Counted from the stretch's first letter, positions 26,501 through 34,697 are shown. The stretch: DNA of 46,967 nt from Fulvimarina sp. (GCA_002700095.1 PACL01000098.1:1-46967); one strand, 5' to 3'. Made by a program: numbers and translations. Notes: generated by a model not told the origin, from the letters alone.

Positions 26501-29163
26501 GCGAGGACTTCTCCTCGCGGGTCACGACAGCAACCGGCGCCATGCGCAACGCCACCGGCGACATCGCCGAGGCGCTGGAAGCCAGAGCCGGGGCGTTCTC
26601 GGCGGAACTTGAGGCGGTCACCCGTCGTCTTGGAGAGCTCTTGGCCGACAATCCGGTCACCGGCGAGATCGACGCCTCCACGGCACGGCTGCGCGAGGAA
26701 CTCTGGTCCTCGTCGAAGGCCCTGCGCGGCGAGGTCGACGGTGTCGTCGCCCAGCTCCGCGGCGAGGTGGCGACGGTCTCCGGCCGGCTTCTCCAGGACG
26801 CCGAAAACGTCCGCGATGAGATTGCCAGCCGCGGCGGCGACCTGTCGAACCAGATCGCGGCGATCTCCGAGATCATCCGGCTCGAGACCGAGCGCGCTCG
26901 GTCGACGCTCATGGAGAGCGCCGGATCGGTGGGCGACGAACTCGCGGGCCGCATGAGCGAGACCGAGCGGGCGCTGGCGACGCGCTCGCGGATGATGAAC
27001 GAGGAGCTGGAGGAGAAGACACGGACCCTGGCGGAGATGCTCTCGGCCCGCAACGCCGAGATCAGCCGCATGCTGGACGAAGACGCGCGGCCGCTGATCT
27101 CGCAGATCGGCGACGGCGGCACCGAGCTCGCCCGGCTCCTGCAGGTCACCACCCGCGACGCCGCCGAAAGGCTGCGGGCGGAGAACGCCTCCCTTGCCGC
27201 GGCCCTCGGCCGCCGGGCACAGGAGACGATCGCCTCCCTCACCCAGTCGTCCGACGCCATCCTCGGCGCCCTCGACGAGCGGGCCGCCGCCACGGTGGGC
27301 ATGGTCGGCGAGATGCGCGAGCAGCTGCAGCGCGACGTCGGCTCGCTCATCGGCCGGCTCGCCCAGACCTCCAGCTCGCTGCGGGGCCTCGTGGAGGAGA
27401 CCGCCAGCAATCTCGGCGCCATCGACGGGATCTTGAAGGAAAGCGGCGCCCGCTTCGTGCAGGACGCCGAGGAGGCGACGAACTCGATCTCCCTCAGCGC
27501 CCGGATGCTCGATTCCAATGTCGACCGGCTGGACAAGCTGTCGCTCGCGGCCTTCTCGAAGATCGCCTCGATGGCCGACCGGTTCCAGGAGCACGGCGCG
27601 GTGCTGTCCGAGACGGTGGGGCTTCTCGAAGCCCGCGAGGAGGGCCTGCGCTCGGTACTCGACGGCGGCCATGCCGGCCTCGACGAGTTGTCGACGAACC
27701 TCGTCGCCCGCTCCGAGGAGATCGGCGGCCTGATGCGGTCCTTCGAGGAGGTGGTGAACGGCCTCTTCGACCGCACCGAGCAGCGCTCGCGGCTGATCTC
27801 CGAGCGGCTGGCCGGCGATGTCGGCGCCTCGCTCGGCGACGTCGAGCGGCAGCTGGAGGGGGCCGAGAGCCGCTCGCTCCAGACCGCGGCGGTGCTGCGC
27901 GAATCGATCCAGTCGGCGCTGGAAGATGCGGGCTCGCGCTTCGAACGCTCGACCGAGGAGATCCGCCAGGCGGCCTCGACGATCCGCACCGAGCTGGAAT
28001 CGGCTCGCACGGAGATCAAGCGCGGCGTGTTCGAGCTTCCCGAGGAGACCCGGTCGAGCACCGAGGCGATGCGCCGGGCGGTGTCCGATCAGATCCGGGC
28101 GCTGCGCGAACTCTCCGACATCGTCTCCCAGTCCGGCCGAGCCTTCGACGTCGCCGACCGTTCGCGGCCGGCTCCGGCCCGGCCGCAGCGTGAGGCGGCG
28201 CCGCAGGGTCCTGCCCGTCAGGTTCAGGCTGCTCCGGCGGCAAAGCCCGAGCCGGCAAAGCCCGAATACGACTTCAGCGACGACGACGCCTTCGACGTCG
28301 AGCAGGAGATCGCGGCGTCCTTCATGACCGACGGCAATCTCGCCCACGACCTGAGGGGCTCGAACTTCGAGCCGCCGCGCGCCGACCCGGCCCAGGGCGA
28401 AGTCCGGCCGCAGGCTCCGACCCAGCAGCCTTCCGCGAGGTTCGACCAGCCGGCGGGCGGCCAGCGGCCGGCCCTGCCGACCGGCTCCGCCACCGGTGCC
28501 GCCGCGCCGGCAGCGCGCTCCGGCTCGGGCAGCAACCCGCTCGTCGGTCCCGCGGCGGCCGCGCCGCAGCCGGCCCGGCCTGCCCGTCCCGAGCAGAGCG
28601 CGCCTCGTCCGACCGAGCGCCAGCGCGAGCGGCCGGACGCCGATCGCGGCGCCGGCTGGGTCTCGAACCTCCTGCGCCGCGCGTCGGAGGAAGAGGACGA
28701 CGGCGATGCCGGCCTCGGCAAGAAGGCGCCGGGCCAGCAGCCCGCCGCAGTGCAGCCGGTCACCGGGCAGCCGGGCGCCGGGCGCACCCCGGCGACGCCG
28801 GAGCGCTCGCCCGACCATGTGGTCGAGTCGCTGAACTCTCTGTCGATGGACATCGCCCGGGCGATCGACCACAACGCCTCGATCGAGCTCTGGGACCGCT
28901 ACCGGCGCGGCGAGCGCAACGTCTTCACCCGCCGGCTCTACACCATGCAGGGCCAGCAGACCTTCGACGACATCCGCCGCAAATATCAGCGGGATGCCGA
29001 GTTCCAGGGGGCGGTGGATCGCTACATCGCCGACTTCGAGGCGCTGTTGCAGGACATTTCCCGCAACGACCCGGAGAACCGCGTGTCGCGGAGCTATCTC
29101 TCCTCCGACACCGGCAAGGTCTACACGATGCTCGCCCACGCATCGGGCCGCTTCGACAGCTGA
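20533..29163 (+). CDS. Giant membrane-anchored coiled-coil protein, growth pole ring (GPR/RgsE)-like
   Basis: 2876 residues. The N-terminus (1-165) is acidic, starting MSKTKPFDQLSEDAVHEL, then Ala-rich. Two membrane helices follow at about 167-190 and 212-234. Residues about 240-2540 are almost wholly helical, with an acidic-Arg pair (DER, DQR, AER) recurring about every 11 residues, the apolipoprotein-like hendecad pattern. A 66-residue unit is tandemly duplicated near residues 1433-1564. A Pro/Ala/Gln-rich linker (about 2540-2755) leads to a compact C-terminal domain containing SLSMDIARAIDHNASIELWD and YQRDAEFQGAVDRYIADFEA. This architecture matches GPR of Agrobacterium and RgsE of Sinorhizobium, polar scaffolds needed for unipolar growth, though it is longer than the GPR I recall (about 2100 residues). 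The assignment is by architecture. The start at 20533 fits the family; the frame is open 81 bases further upstream. Confidence 0.85.
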   Translation: MSKTKPFDQLSEDAVHELEEALADLDMEGVATGESEAAATGRLDEPAGEETVDVEFSLEDFERQISETAGQLRSDEPETANAADVAAASAAGAAGAAAAAGMAGASTGRSEASGPDAREEPSPRREQPDNRAAAGEPPRAYTQAAANDEARRNTVWAEALLQRRAPRTALWIAGAASVLWIAGVAFGASAIYGADVQNLAAGVSDPLRQAELLILAALTFLPPILFLAIGLMVRRSADLRLMSRSLAEVAMRLAEPESVATERVMSVGQAVRREISGLAEGVERALSRTSDLESVVRNEVSALERAYADNEVKIRALVQDLGTERDAMLSHAERLRSAVLGSHQRLVGDVETTSDTVLARIEEASQRFTALIEDRSANITREYETQSRQLSELLETSGRQLREQLTAEGDALVNRLDDVASTSGQKLIGISETIASDLDERSGRIGGEIEARSAAIVALFDERASDIKNAIVSDSDALADRITTSAEASSRRLAEVNDSLARASEERSRALADEVESRSQKLIGLFDEKSTALDARMSDLGDRLVADISFTAESATSQIATAGDEVSRSLEERTTRLAGEFDGRSRELLSLFDDRTATVVDRASGASERLLGLIASTSETAVGRLDESGQVVVRALTERHEAVTEDFAARSRSLLEELGERTAALQAGARETSEQLVVGLALGAESAAASIIDASETAERTLDERLASLSGAFDAKVGQAVTELSERGSTLSASLEETTRILVEEIGASSDRATRQLITSADEANRSLEATTGSLLSRADAITGELTSIGTEFVGRMIASADAATGLVRARTEMLSEYGEKFVQGLAEALDDRTLTMRLQGETFLDGLETLFDERLAALENQGTKFQAGIGEHIDGRREQLESSANRFLKTAETELGERATRIEQLLAEGNTQTLGGLDQRIEVIEKALGERGPALIAAIENRANAIEVSTDRVSAALSDRSTSFAQALAERTREILGAFEKGHADLSELATTAVASTDQTLEARTSELRSLLDNGQSGLDALLAERTTGLSEALDNRLLSFDLTADARIDAINERAGEVGTKLEGAAARIHDVLTQRRDEIEVVMGRVAEGFDASFAHRIQSLESTVSAQTGRFTQALDEAQRLLAENMGVGTDRVAERIEAVLGEINAAVGTTEGLLARGLDEKAATFAALFDERRGAIEELLATSEDSIVNSLDQRINAIAATLAERGTGLQRTLDGESLRFISGIDEKSQVLLEGIDRRASDLNTGLADRLSANERLMADAQAALVASFDARKDELTEVLDLRATTLKAISDEMPARVAAAIDERLRNVATGFDQVVGSIVDDLSERVGSLGQSLEETRTALVGTVEAETGRFRSELDERTQGFEDHLSVAAGSQLVAIESALSMLIEGLDDRLGQLNAAAASAKADIASGLDAEIGQIRLAIQSGIEGLSGELQGGSQSLAAAIESRIGELRDVSQSAEAGVRDSLDQRIAKLQGLLSSIRTEVSGALDEGITGLSSELQGGSQSLVASVESRIAELREVSQSAEAGVRDSLDQRIATLQDLLSGSHTEVASVLDQGLGTISGEISERINLLGENLDSRTASLRAIIEEARAILVDGLDERLGAIQKVVDGSEGTLISALDQRRDAFEQQIESGRASLGQTLDERVSALSDALFEVDLKLATAFDERRDNFAALIDGAVSSAAATFEDRADDVRRTIEQSVGDISQTLETRREDLLAALEGGSANLVGAIDQRTEAISSALERGLGNVERTLNARAGALAEAIRGTVSEATGAMAAEAGRARESLMAETAKVSASVDDISRLFDTASEGARQRIAAEAERLTERLGALADDMSARTESAGTRLVSEGGRIAETISGSTEVIRSLSEESRSRFATEAEALATQIAQLTGEIRREADDVRVQLGEQRMTLVDTLSGISGVVAGEFDRNTESFAEKIAAAGEELRRIADENRSRFAGDSARMARDFEAAISRMSELATSAEGALQTTGEDFSSRVTTATGAMRNATGDIAEALEARAGAFSAELEAVTRRLGELLADNPVTGEIDASTARLREELWSSSKALRGEVDGVVAQLRGEVATVSGRLLQDAENVRDEIASRGGDLSNQIAAISEIIRLETERARSTLMESAGSVGDELAGRMSETERALATRSRMMNEELEEKTRTLAEMLSARNAEISRMLDEDARPLISQIGDGGTELARLLQVTTRDAAERLRAENASLAAALGRRAQETIASLTQSSDAILGALDERAAATVGMVGEMREQLQRDVGSLIGRLAQTSSSLRGLVEETASNLGAIDGILKESGARFVQDAEEATNSISLSARMLDSNVDRLDKLSLAAFSKIASMADRFQEHGAVLSETVGLLEAREEGLRSVLDGGHAGLDELSTNLVARSEEIGGLMRSFEEVVNGLFDRTEQRSRLISERLAGDVGASLGDVERQLEGAESRSLQTAAVLRESIQSALEDAGSRFERSTEEIRQAASTIRTELESARTEIKRGVFELPEETRSSTEAMRRAVSDQIRALRELSDIVSQSGRAFDVADRSRPAPARPQREAAPQGPARQVQAAPAAKPEPAKPEYDFSDDDAFDVEQEIAASFMTDGNLAHDLRGSNFEPPRADPAQGEVRPQAPTQQPSARFDQPAGGQRPALPTGSATGAAAPAARSGSGSNPLVGPAAAAPQPARPARPEQSAPRPTERQRERPDADRGAGWVSNLLRRASEEEDDGDAGLGKKAPGQQPAAVQPVTGQPGAGRTPATPERSPDHVVESLNSLSMDIARAIDHNASIELWDRYRRGERNVFTRRLYTMQGQQTFDDIRRKYQRDAEFQGAVDRYIADFEALLQDISRNDPENRVSRSYLSSDTGKVYTMLAHASGRFDS
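24830..25225 (+). repeat. 198-bp tandem duplication inside the giant gene
   Basis: Two consecutive 198-bp units (about 24830-25027 and 25028-25225) encode nearly the same 66 residues. Both contain LQGGSQSL, SQSAEAGVRDSLDQRIA and a following LL..S..TEV segment. The DNA is also close to identical over GGGCGGCAGCCAGTCCCTCG and GCCGAAGCCGGCGTGCG. 66 residues equal exactly six 11-residue repeats, so the copy keeps the helical phase. Confidence 0.85.
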
Positions 29164-29191
29164 CCTTCGCGCCGGCCATCGCCAGCCTCCA

Positions 29192-29234
29192 GCCGAAGCC
29201 CCGGATCCGAAGAGGATGCGGGGCTTCGGCGTTT
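29192..29234 (+). terminator. Intrinsic terminator of the giant gene
   Basis: Perfect 12-bp arms GCCGAAGCCCCG (29192-29203) and CGGGGCTTCGGC (29219-29230) with a 15-base loop, followed by GTTT, 29 bases after the stop codon. The U-tract is short but the stem is very stable. It should end the 8.6-kb transcript before the next gene. Confidence 0.75.
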
Positions 29235-29416
29235 CAGATGGGCTTGAAGGGGATGGCCCCAAAAATCGCCCGGTTTGCATGTTCCGGGTCGCTCGCGCAT
29301 GCCTCTGGTCAGGCAGCGCGACTACTGGTGGAGGAGGCTCGGCACGTTGGCCGGAAGACGGCCGCCGCCGCCGATCCGACCGCCGCCACTCGACCGCGAC
29401 CAACCGGGAATCCTGC

Positions 29417-31240
29417 ATGCGACATCACGTCTTCGGCTTCTGCGTCCTCAGCGTCGCGGCCCTGTCCTGCGGCATGGCGCAAACGGCTCGCGCGGAGCCG
29501 GCCCACGCGATCGCGATGCAGGGCGAACCGGGCCTTGCGGCCGATTTCCAGACGCTGCCCTACGCCGATCCCGACGCGCCCCAGGGCGGCACGATGCGCT
29601 ACTGTGTCTTCGGCAATTTCGACAACCTCAACCCGGTCATCGTGCGCGGCGCGCTGACCACGGCGCGCGGCATCTGGTTCGACAAGGAGTTCGGCAATCT
29701 CGTCTTCGAGCCGCTGATGCAGCGTTCGCCCGACGAGCCCTTCACCATGTACGGGCTGATCGCCGAGACCATCGAGACCGACGATGAGCGCAGCTATGTG
29801 GAGTTCCGGCTCGACCCGAAGGCGAAGTTCTCCGATGGCCAGAGGATCCGCCCGGAGGACGTGCTCTTCACCGTTCGGATGCTGCGCGAACATGGCCGGC
29901 CGATCTACGCCAACTGGCTGCGCCCGGCGGTGAAGGTCGAGAAGGTCGGCGAGGACGGCGTGCGCTTTACCTTCGACGACACCGCCGACCGCGAGACGCC
30001 GCTGCTGATCGCCGGGCTGCCGGTGCTGCCCGAGCACGCCTTCGACGAGAAGACCTTCGAGCAGACGACGCTCGAGCCCGTCATCGGCTCCGGGCCCTAC
30101 GTGATCTCCGAGGTCAGGCCCGGCCAGGAAATCGTCTACAAGAAAAACCCCGATTACTGGGCCAAGGACCTGCCGATCCGCAAGGGCGTCTTCAACTACG
30201 ACACGATCGTCATCGACTACTACCGCGACAGCAATGCCCAGTTCGAGGGCTTCAAGAAGGGCAACTGCCACATCTATCTGGAGGGCGATCCGAACCACTG
30301 GCGCACCGCCTACGACTTTCCCGCCGTGACCGACGGCCGGGTGATCAAGGAGACCTTCCACAGCGGCGCCCCGGCGAACATGCTCGCCTTCGTCTTCAAC
30401 ACCCGCCGCCCGGTCTTTGCCGACCGGCGCGTGCGCAAGGCGCTGTCGATGCTGTTCGATTTTGAATGGGCCAACAAGAACCTCTATTACGGCGCCTATC
30501 AGCGGACCGGCTCGTTCTTCCAGAACTCCGAGCTGTCGGCCCTCGGGCGCCCGGCGAGCGAGGCCGAGAAGGCCCTGCTCGCGCCCTATCCCGGCGATGT
30601 CGAGCCGGACGTCATGGACGGCACCTACGAGCCGACGGTGAGCGACGGCTCCGGCTCCGACCGCAAGGTGCTGCGCGCCGCGATGCAGGAACTGGAGGCC
30701 GCCGGCTACAGCTTTGCCGGTCGCCGGCTCGTCGGCCCGGACGGGAAGCCGCTGGCCTTCGAAATCCTGGTCCAGTCGCCGGAACAGGCGAAAATGGCGG
30801 AAGCCTACAATGGCACGCTCTCGCGGCTCGGCATCGCGATGACCATCCGCATGGTCGACGACAGCCAGTACCAGGCGCGCAAGGATGCGTTCGACTTCGA
30901 CATGATCATCGGCGCCTACTCCGCCTCGCTGTCGCCGGGCGCCGAACAGGACTATCGCTGGGGCTCGCGCGCCAAGGACATCAACGGCTCGTTCAACTAT
31001 GCCGGCGCCTCGGATCCGGCGATCGACGCGCTGATCCAGACGATCGTCACCACCCGTTCGCGGGAAGAATTCGTCGACGCCGTCAGGGCTTACGACCGGG
31101 TGCTGATCTCCGGCCACTATGTCGTGCCGCTGTTCCATATGCCCGAGCAGCGGCTCGCCCGCTGGGCCTTCATCAAGCATCCCGAGACGACGCCGCTCTA
31201 CGGCTACCAGCTGCCGACCTTCTGGCGCGCGCCGGAGTAA
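29417..31240 (+). CDS. Extracellular solute-binding protein, family 5 (peptide ABC transporter type)
   Basis: A 607-residue periplasmic binding protein of the oligopeptide/YejA class. The signal peptide covers residues 1-26, with cleavage after ARA. Family landmarks include LPYADPDAPQGGTMRY near residue 48, FDNLNPVIVRG near 70, VEFRLDPKAKFSDGQRI near 130, GSGPYVISEVRPGQEIVYKK near 225, and FNTRRPVFADRRVRKALSML near 325. The opening DPDAPQGG..R and the FDNLNP motif are characteristic of YejA-like proteins. No permease or ATPase gene is adjacent, so the partner transporter must be elsewhere. The open frame extends 420 bases upstream through the giant gene's end, but the signal peptide fixes the start. 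Confidence 0.92.
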   Translation: MRHHVFGFCVLSVAALSCGMAQTARAEPAHAIAMQGEPGLAADFQTLPYADPDAPQGGTMRYCVFGNFDNLNPVIVRGALTTARGIWFDKEFGNLVFEPLMQRSPDEPFTMYGLIAETIETDDERSYVEFRLDPKAKFSDGQRIRPEDVLFTVRMLREHGRPIYANWLRPAVKVEKVGEDGVRFTFDDTADRETPLLIAGLPVLPEHAFDEKTFEQTTLEPVIGSGPYVISEVRPGQEIVYKKNPDYWAKDLPIRKGVFNYDTIVIDYYRDSNAQFEGFKKGNCHIYLEGDPNHWRTAYDFPAVTDGRVIKETFHSGAPANMLAFVFNTRRPVFADRRVRKALSMLFDFEWANKNLYYGAYQRTGSFFQNSELSALGRPASEAEKALLAPYPGDVEPDVMDGTYEPTVSDGSGSDRKVLRAAMQELEAAGYSFAGRRLVGPDGKPLAFEILVQSPEQAKMAEAYNGTLSRLGIAMTIRMVDDSQYQARKDAFDFDMIIGAYSASLSPGAEQDYRWGSRAKDINGSFNYAGASDPAIDALIQTIVTTRSREEFVDAVRAYDRVLISGHYVVPLFHMPEQRLARWAFIKHPETTPLYGYQLPTFWRAPE

Positions 31241-31358
31241 GCGTGGATCGGCGGCCGGCGCAGATGCCTTAGAGGCGAAGTTTTCCGCCCTTCGTCGCCC
31301 ACTTTCTCCCGCACTGCCCTAGCTCCCGGCTCGAGGGTCGGAGCCGGAAGGAGGCAGG

Positions 31359-32399
31359 GTGCTGGGTGAAGTCGGACTTTGGGTCGCCGTCGTCGTCGTC
31401 GCGACCGGCATCGTCTGGAAGGGCAGCGGACTCCTCGAAACGTCGAGCACGCGGCTCTCCACCCACTACCGGCTGCCGCCGGTGGTCCACGGTTCGATCG
31501 TCGTCGCGGTCGGCTCCAGCTTTCCCGAGCTTTCCACGACCGTCCTGTCGGCCCTGATCCACGGCGCCTTCGAACTCGGCGTCGCTGCCATCGTCGGCTC
31601 GGCGATCTTCAACATCCTGGTCATTCCGGCGCTCTGCGGCCTGTTCAGCCCGAAGCGCCTCGAAGCGAACCGCGAGCTCGTCTACAAGGAATCGCAGTTC
31701 TACATGGTCTCGGTGGCCGTGCTGCTGATCACCTTCTCCTTCGCGGTGATCTACAATCCGGTGCAGCAGGCGCAGAGTGGCGTGATCACCGGCGAGATGA
31801 CGCGGCTCCTGGCGCTGATCCCGATCGCCTTCTATCTCCTCTATATCGCCATCCAGTATCTCGAGACCCGCGACAATCCCGGTGACGAGCCGGCCGAAAC
31901 GATCCGGCCGGGGCGGGAGTGGCTGCGCTTCGGCCTCGCGCTCCTCGTCATCGTCCTCGGCGTCGAGGGTCTGGTGCGCGCCGCGATCAATCTCGGCGAG
32001 ATCTTCGACACGCCGAGCTTCCTGTGGGGGTTCACCGTCGTCGCGGCCGGCACGTCCATCCCGGACGCCTTCGTCTCCGTCCGCGCGGCGAGGAAGAACG
32101 AAGGGATCACCGCCCTCGCCAACGTCCTCGGCTCGAACATCTTCGATCTTCTGGTGGCAATCCCCGCCGGCGTCCTGATCGCCGGCGCGACGGTCATCAA
32201 CTTTTCCGTCGCCGCGCCGATGATGGGGCTCCTGACCGTCGCGACGGTGGCGCTGTTCCTGGCGATGCGCACCAGCATGCTGCTCACCCGGCGCGAAAGC
32301 GTCCTGCTCCTCGCCCTCTATGCGGTCATGATCACCTGGGTGACGCTGGAGAGTGTCGGGGTGACGAGCCTCCTGTCGGGGCTGCTGATGCAGGCGTGA
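31359..32399 (+). CDS. Sodium/calcium exchanger family membrane protein
   Basis: A 346-residue antiporter of the CaCA superfamily with about ten hydrophobic helices. Both alpha repeats are present. Repeat 1, near residues 45-80, has AVGSSFPELSTTVLSA and GSAIFNILVI. Repeat 2, near 225-265, has GTSIPDAFVSVRAA and LGSNIFDLLVAIPAG. The acidic residues in FPELST and IPDAF are the ion-binding positions. The GTG start has AAGGAGG 5 bases upstream. Bacterial members exchange Ca2+, Na+, K+ or H+; specificity cannot be read here. It converges with the RNase T2 gene, 55 bp away. Confidence 0.9.
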   Translation: MLGEVGLWVAVVVVATGIVWKGSGLLETSSTRLSTHYRLPPVVHGSIVVAVGSSFPELSTTVLSALIHGAFELGVAAIVGSAIFNILVIPALCGLFSPKRLEANRELVYKESQFYMVSVAVLLITFSFAVIYNPVQQAQSGVITGEMTRLLALIPIAFYLLYIAIQYLETRDNPGDEPAETIRPGREWLRFGLALLVIVLGVEGLVRAAINLGEIFDTPSFLWGFTVVAAGTSIPDAFVSVRAARKNEGITALANVLGSNIFDLLVAIPAGVLIAGATVINFSVAAPMMGLLTVATVALFLAMRTSMLLTRRESVLLLALYAVMITWVTLESVGVTSLLSGLLMQA

Positions 32400-32454
32400 G
32401 CCGCGGAACGCCGTTGCACCGGCCGAGGCAGCCGGACAAGCGCCGGCGCGGGCC

Positions 32455-33591
32455 TCACTGGAACCCGACCGCGTCGACGATGCCCTCGGTGCAGCCACCG
32501 TCGGTCGGCCTCGCCGCCGCGATCAGCGCCGAGACCTCGGGATCGTCGGTGATCTCGCCCAGGAGGCCGATGGTCAGTTCGCCGATCAGGCGGCGGTTGC
32601 CGTCCCGAGAGCACGAGACGCGAACCCTTTCGCCGGCGCCCGCACCGAAACTCTCGTCGAAAGCGGCGCGGATCTCATCCTGGGTCAGCGAGCGGCCGAT
32701 GGCGCCAGCGAAGAGATCGCGCACCTTCGAGGCATTGATCGCGCCGATCACCGCCAGCGAATCGTCAAAATACTCGTCGGCGGAGGTCTTGTAGCAGGTG
32801 CCATGCTTGGTCCATTCGTGCCGCTCGAGCATCGACTGGGTGCCGGGCATCACCTTTTCCAGCTCTGCCCGCGTCTCGGCGTCGACCTCCACCGGCGGCA
32901 GCTTGTCCCAGTCGCCGGCCTTGTCGTCACTCTTCTGCGTTGCCGGAACGCCGCAATACTCGACGCCGCGCGGCTGCGGCCACAGGCCGTGCAGGCTGAA
33001 GTGGTCGGCATCGAAACGATCGCTGGTCTGCGAGCGGCACTCCGTCTTGCTCTGGTGGGTGTCGCAGAAGGCGGGCTGCCAGCTGATGGCGAGGAGGAGA
33101 TCACGATGGGCACCTCCGCCTCCGCCTCCGCTTCCGCCGCCGCCGTTGCCCGGCGACCCGCCCCCATCGGCGACCACCGGCCCCTGCCCATCGGTCCCGC
33201 CACCGGCGGGATCGCCGCCCATATCGGTCCCGCCCGGCTGCGGTTCGTCCGCCCCGCCATCGGACACGCTGCCGCCCGGACGGTCGAAGGCCTCGGCCCG
33301 GGCGACGACCTTGACCCAGTCGCCGCAGCTCTTCTCGATCCAGCGGCGCGCGGGCTCGGCCTGCGGGACGACGACGTAGTAGTGCGAGCCGTTGACCCGG
33401 TTCTCGCCGATCAGGCGGTAAGCCTGATCGACCGCGAGGGCCGTGCCGGTCTCGGCTTCCGCATTGCGGATCGAGACGGTGGCGTCGCAGGCCTTGCGCG
33501 CGATGACGTAGCCGTCGAGCGGCTCCTGGGCGAAACCCACCGATCCGGACGCGACCATCGTCGCGGCGACGACTGCCAGTGTGACACGCAT
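32455..33591 (-). CDS. Exported ribonuclease T2 with N-terminal accessory domain
   Basis: A 378-residue secreted endoribonuclease. The signal peptide (MRVTLAVVAATMVASGSVGF) is cleaved near FAQ. Residues about 25-90 form a small module containing DGYVIARKACDATVSIRN that resembles SH3-like or bacterial-envelope repeats. A Gly/Pro/Asp-rich linker (about 105-155) includes a run of glycines. The catalytic domain follows, with CAS-1 FSLHGLWPQ (His201) and CAS-2 HEWTKHGTC (His258 and His263), the two active-site segments of the T2 family, plus several cysteines for disulfides. The start at 33591 is chosen for GGGGAGG upstream and the signal peptide. Known periplasmic T2 enzymes scavenge RNA. Confidence 0.92.
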   Translation of the reverse strand: MRVTLAVVAATMVASGSVGFAQEPLDGYVIARKACDATVSIRNAEAETGTALAVDQAYRLIGENRVNGSHYYVVVPQAEPARRWIEKSCGDWVKVVARAEAFDRPGGSVSDGGADEPQPGGTDMGGDPAGGGTDGQGPVVADGGGSPGNGGGGSGGGGGGAHRDLLLAISWQPAFCDTHQSKTECRSQTSDRFDADHFSLHGLWPQPRGVEYCGVPATQKSDDKAGDWDKLPPVEVDAETRAELEKVMPGTQSMLERHEWTKHGTCYKTSADEYFDDSLAVIGAINASKVRDLFAGAIGRSLTQDEIRAAFDESFGAGAGERVRVSCSRDGNRRLIGELTIGLLGEITDDPEVSALIAAARPTDGGCTEGIVDAVGFQ

Positions 33592-33761
33592 CTGCCCGAT
33601 CCTCCCCATGCACCGGCCAAGAGACCGCTTCGGTTGCAGTTTACCCGACGGCAACCAGGCCGGCAACTGGATCTCCTGCGCAATCGCGTGTCGGCGCGTG
33701 CTGCAAGGCTGGTCCTGCGCTATGTAGCGCGGATGACAATCCGGCCGGAGCCCGATCAATC

Positions 33762-34697
33762 TTGCGTTTCGACGACGAACAATCCCTCGACAGCCGGTCC
33801 GGCGCGACGCTGCATCTCTACCGGACGAAGGCCGAGGGCGAGCCGCGCGGCATCGTTCTCGTCTTCCACGGCCTTGCCGAGCATGCCGGACGCTATGGCC
33901 GCTTTGCCCGCGAACTGGCGGGCGAAGGCTTCCACGTCGTCGCCCACGATCATCGCGGCCACGGATCGACGGTGGCGCCTGACGCGCCGCTGCGGCGCTT
34001 TGCCGGGTCTGGCGGGTCGGAGAAGCTGCTGCGGGACTGCCGGGCCGTGCATCTCCATGCGCTGGAGGTCGCGGGCGAGCTTCCGGTCGTGGTGTTCGGG
34101 CACTCGCTCGGCGGCCACATCGCCCTGAACTACGGCGAGCGCTTCGGCCGCGATCTCGCCGGCCTCTGCGTCTGGAACGCCGACTTCTCCCACGGGGTCG
34201 ACCGGCGGCTGGGTCGATGGGCGCTGAAGGCGGAGAAGGCGCTGAAGGGATCCGACGTCGCCAGCGAGCTGTCGCGGCGCTTCACCTTCGGCGCCTGGGA
34301 AAAATCGGTCTCGCCGCGCCGCACCGCCTTCGACTGGCTGAGCCATGACGAAAGCGAGGTCGACGCCTATATGCGCGATCCGCTCTGTGGCTTCACGCCG
34401 ACGGTCTCGATGATGGAGGACATCGCCCGGCTGGTCTTCGAGGCGGGTTCCAAGCCGGGACTGTCGCTGCTGCCGCCCGAACTGCCGATCCACCTTCTCG
34501 GCGGCTCGCAGGACCCCGCGACGCGAAACGGCGCGGCGATCACCGAGCTTGCCGAAGCGATGCAGGCGCTCGACTGTCATGACGTCGAGAGCCACGTCAT
34601 CCCTGGGGCCCGGCACGAGACGCTGATGGAGACCTCGGAGTACCGCAAGCCTGCCATGGCCAGCCTCCTGGCGTTCCTCGACCGGGTCACCGACTGA
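33762..34697 (+). CDS. Alpha/beta hydrolase, lysophospholipase/monoacylglycerol lipase type
   Basis: A 311-residue serine hydrolase. The oxyanion segment is VLVFHGLAEHAGRYGRFA near residue 30, with HDHRGHGST near 62. The nucleophile elbow is VVFGHSLGGHIAL, with Ser115. The acid is probably Asp in LLGGSQDPAT near 250 and the His in VIPGARHETLME near 284. This pattern matches the PldB/MGL group (hydrolase 4). The start is TTG at 33762, since no ATG or GTG in frame precedes the conserved region; GGAG lies about 12 bases upstream. It is divergent from the RNase T2 gene and followed by an mgtC remnant. Confidence 0.88.
   Translation: MRFDDEQSLDSRSGATLHLYRTKAEGEPRGIVLVFHGLAEHAGRYGRFARELAGEGFHVVAHDHRGHGSTVAPDAPLRRFAGSGGSEKLLRDCRAVHLHALEVAGELPVVVFGHSLGGHIALNYGERFGRDLAGLCVWNADFSHGVDRRLGRWALKAEKALKGSDVASELSRRFTFGAWEKSVSPRRTAFDWLSHDESEVDAYMRDPLCGFTPTVSMMEDIARLVFEAGSKPGLSLLPPELPIHLLGGSQDPATRNGAAITELAEAMQALDCHDVESHVIPGARHETLMETSEYRKPAMASLLAFLDRVTD

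Noticed and set aside
24846..28061. A second antisense frame of 1071 residues over the same gene
   Set aside because: Ser/Arg-rich composition typical of a shadow of the sense frame; no independent coding signal.
28994..29416. An upstream extension of the solute-binding protein overlapping the giant gene
   Set aside because: The signal peptide begins at 29417, and a strong terminator at 29192-29234 lies inside the extension.
22588..29418. A 2276-residue open frame antisense to the giant coiled-coil gene
   Set aside because: Its product is low-complexity and mirrors the codon bias of the sense strand. High third-position GC with repeated DER-type codons removes antisense stops. It has no ribosome binding site or recognisable domain.
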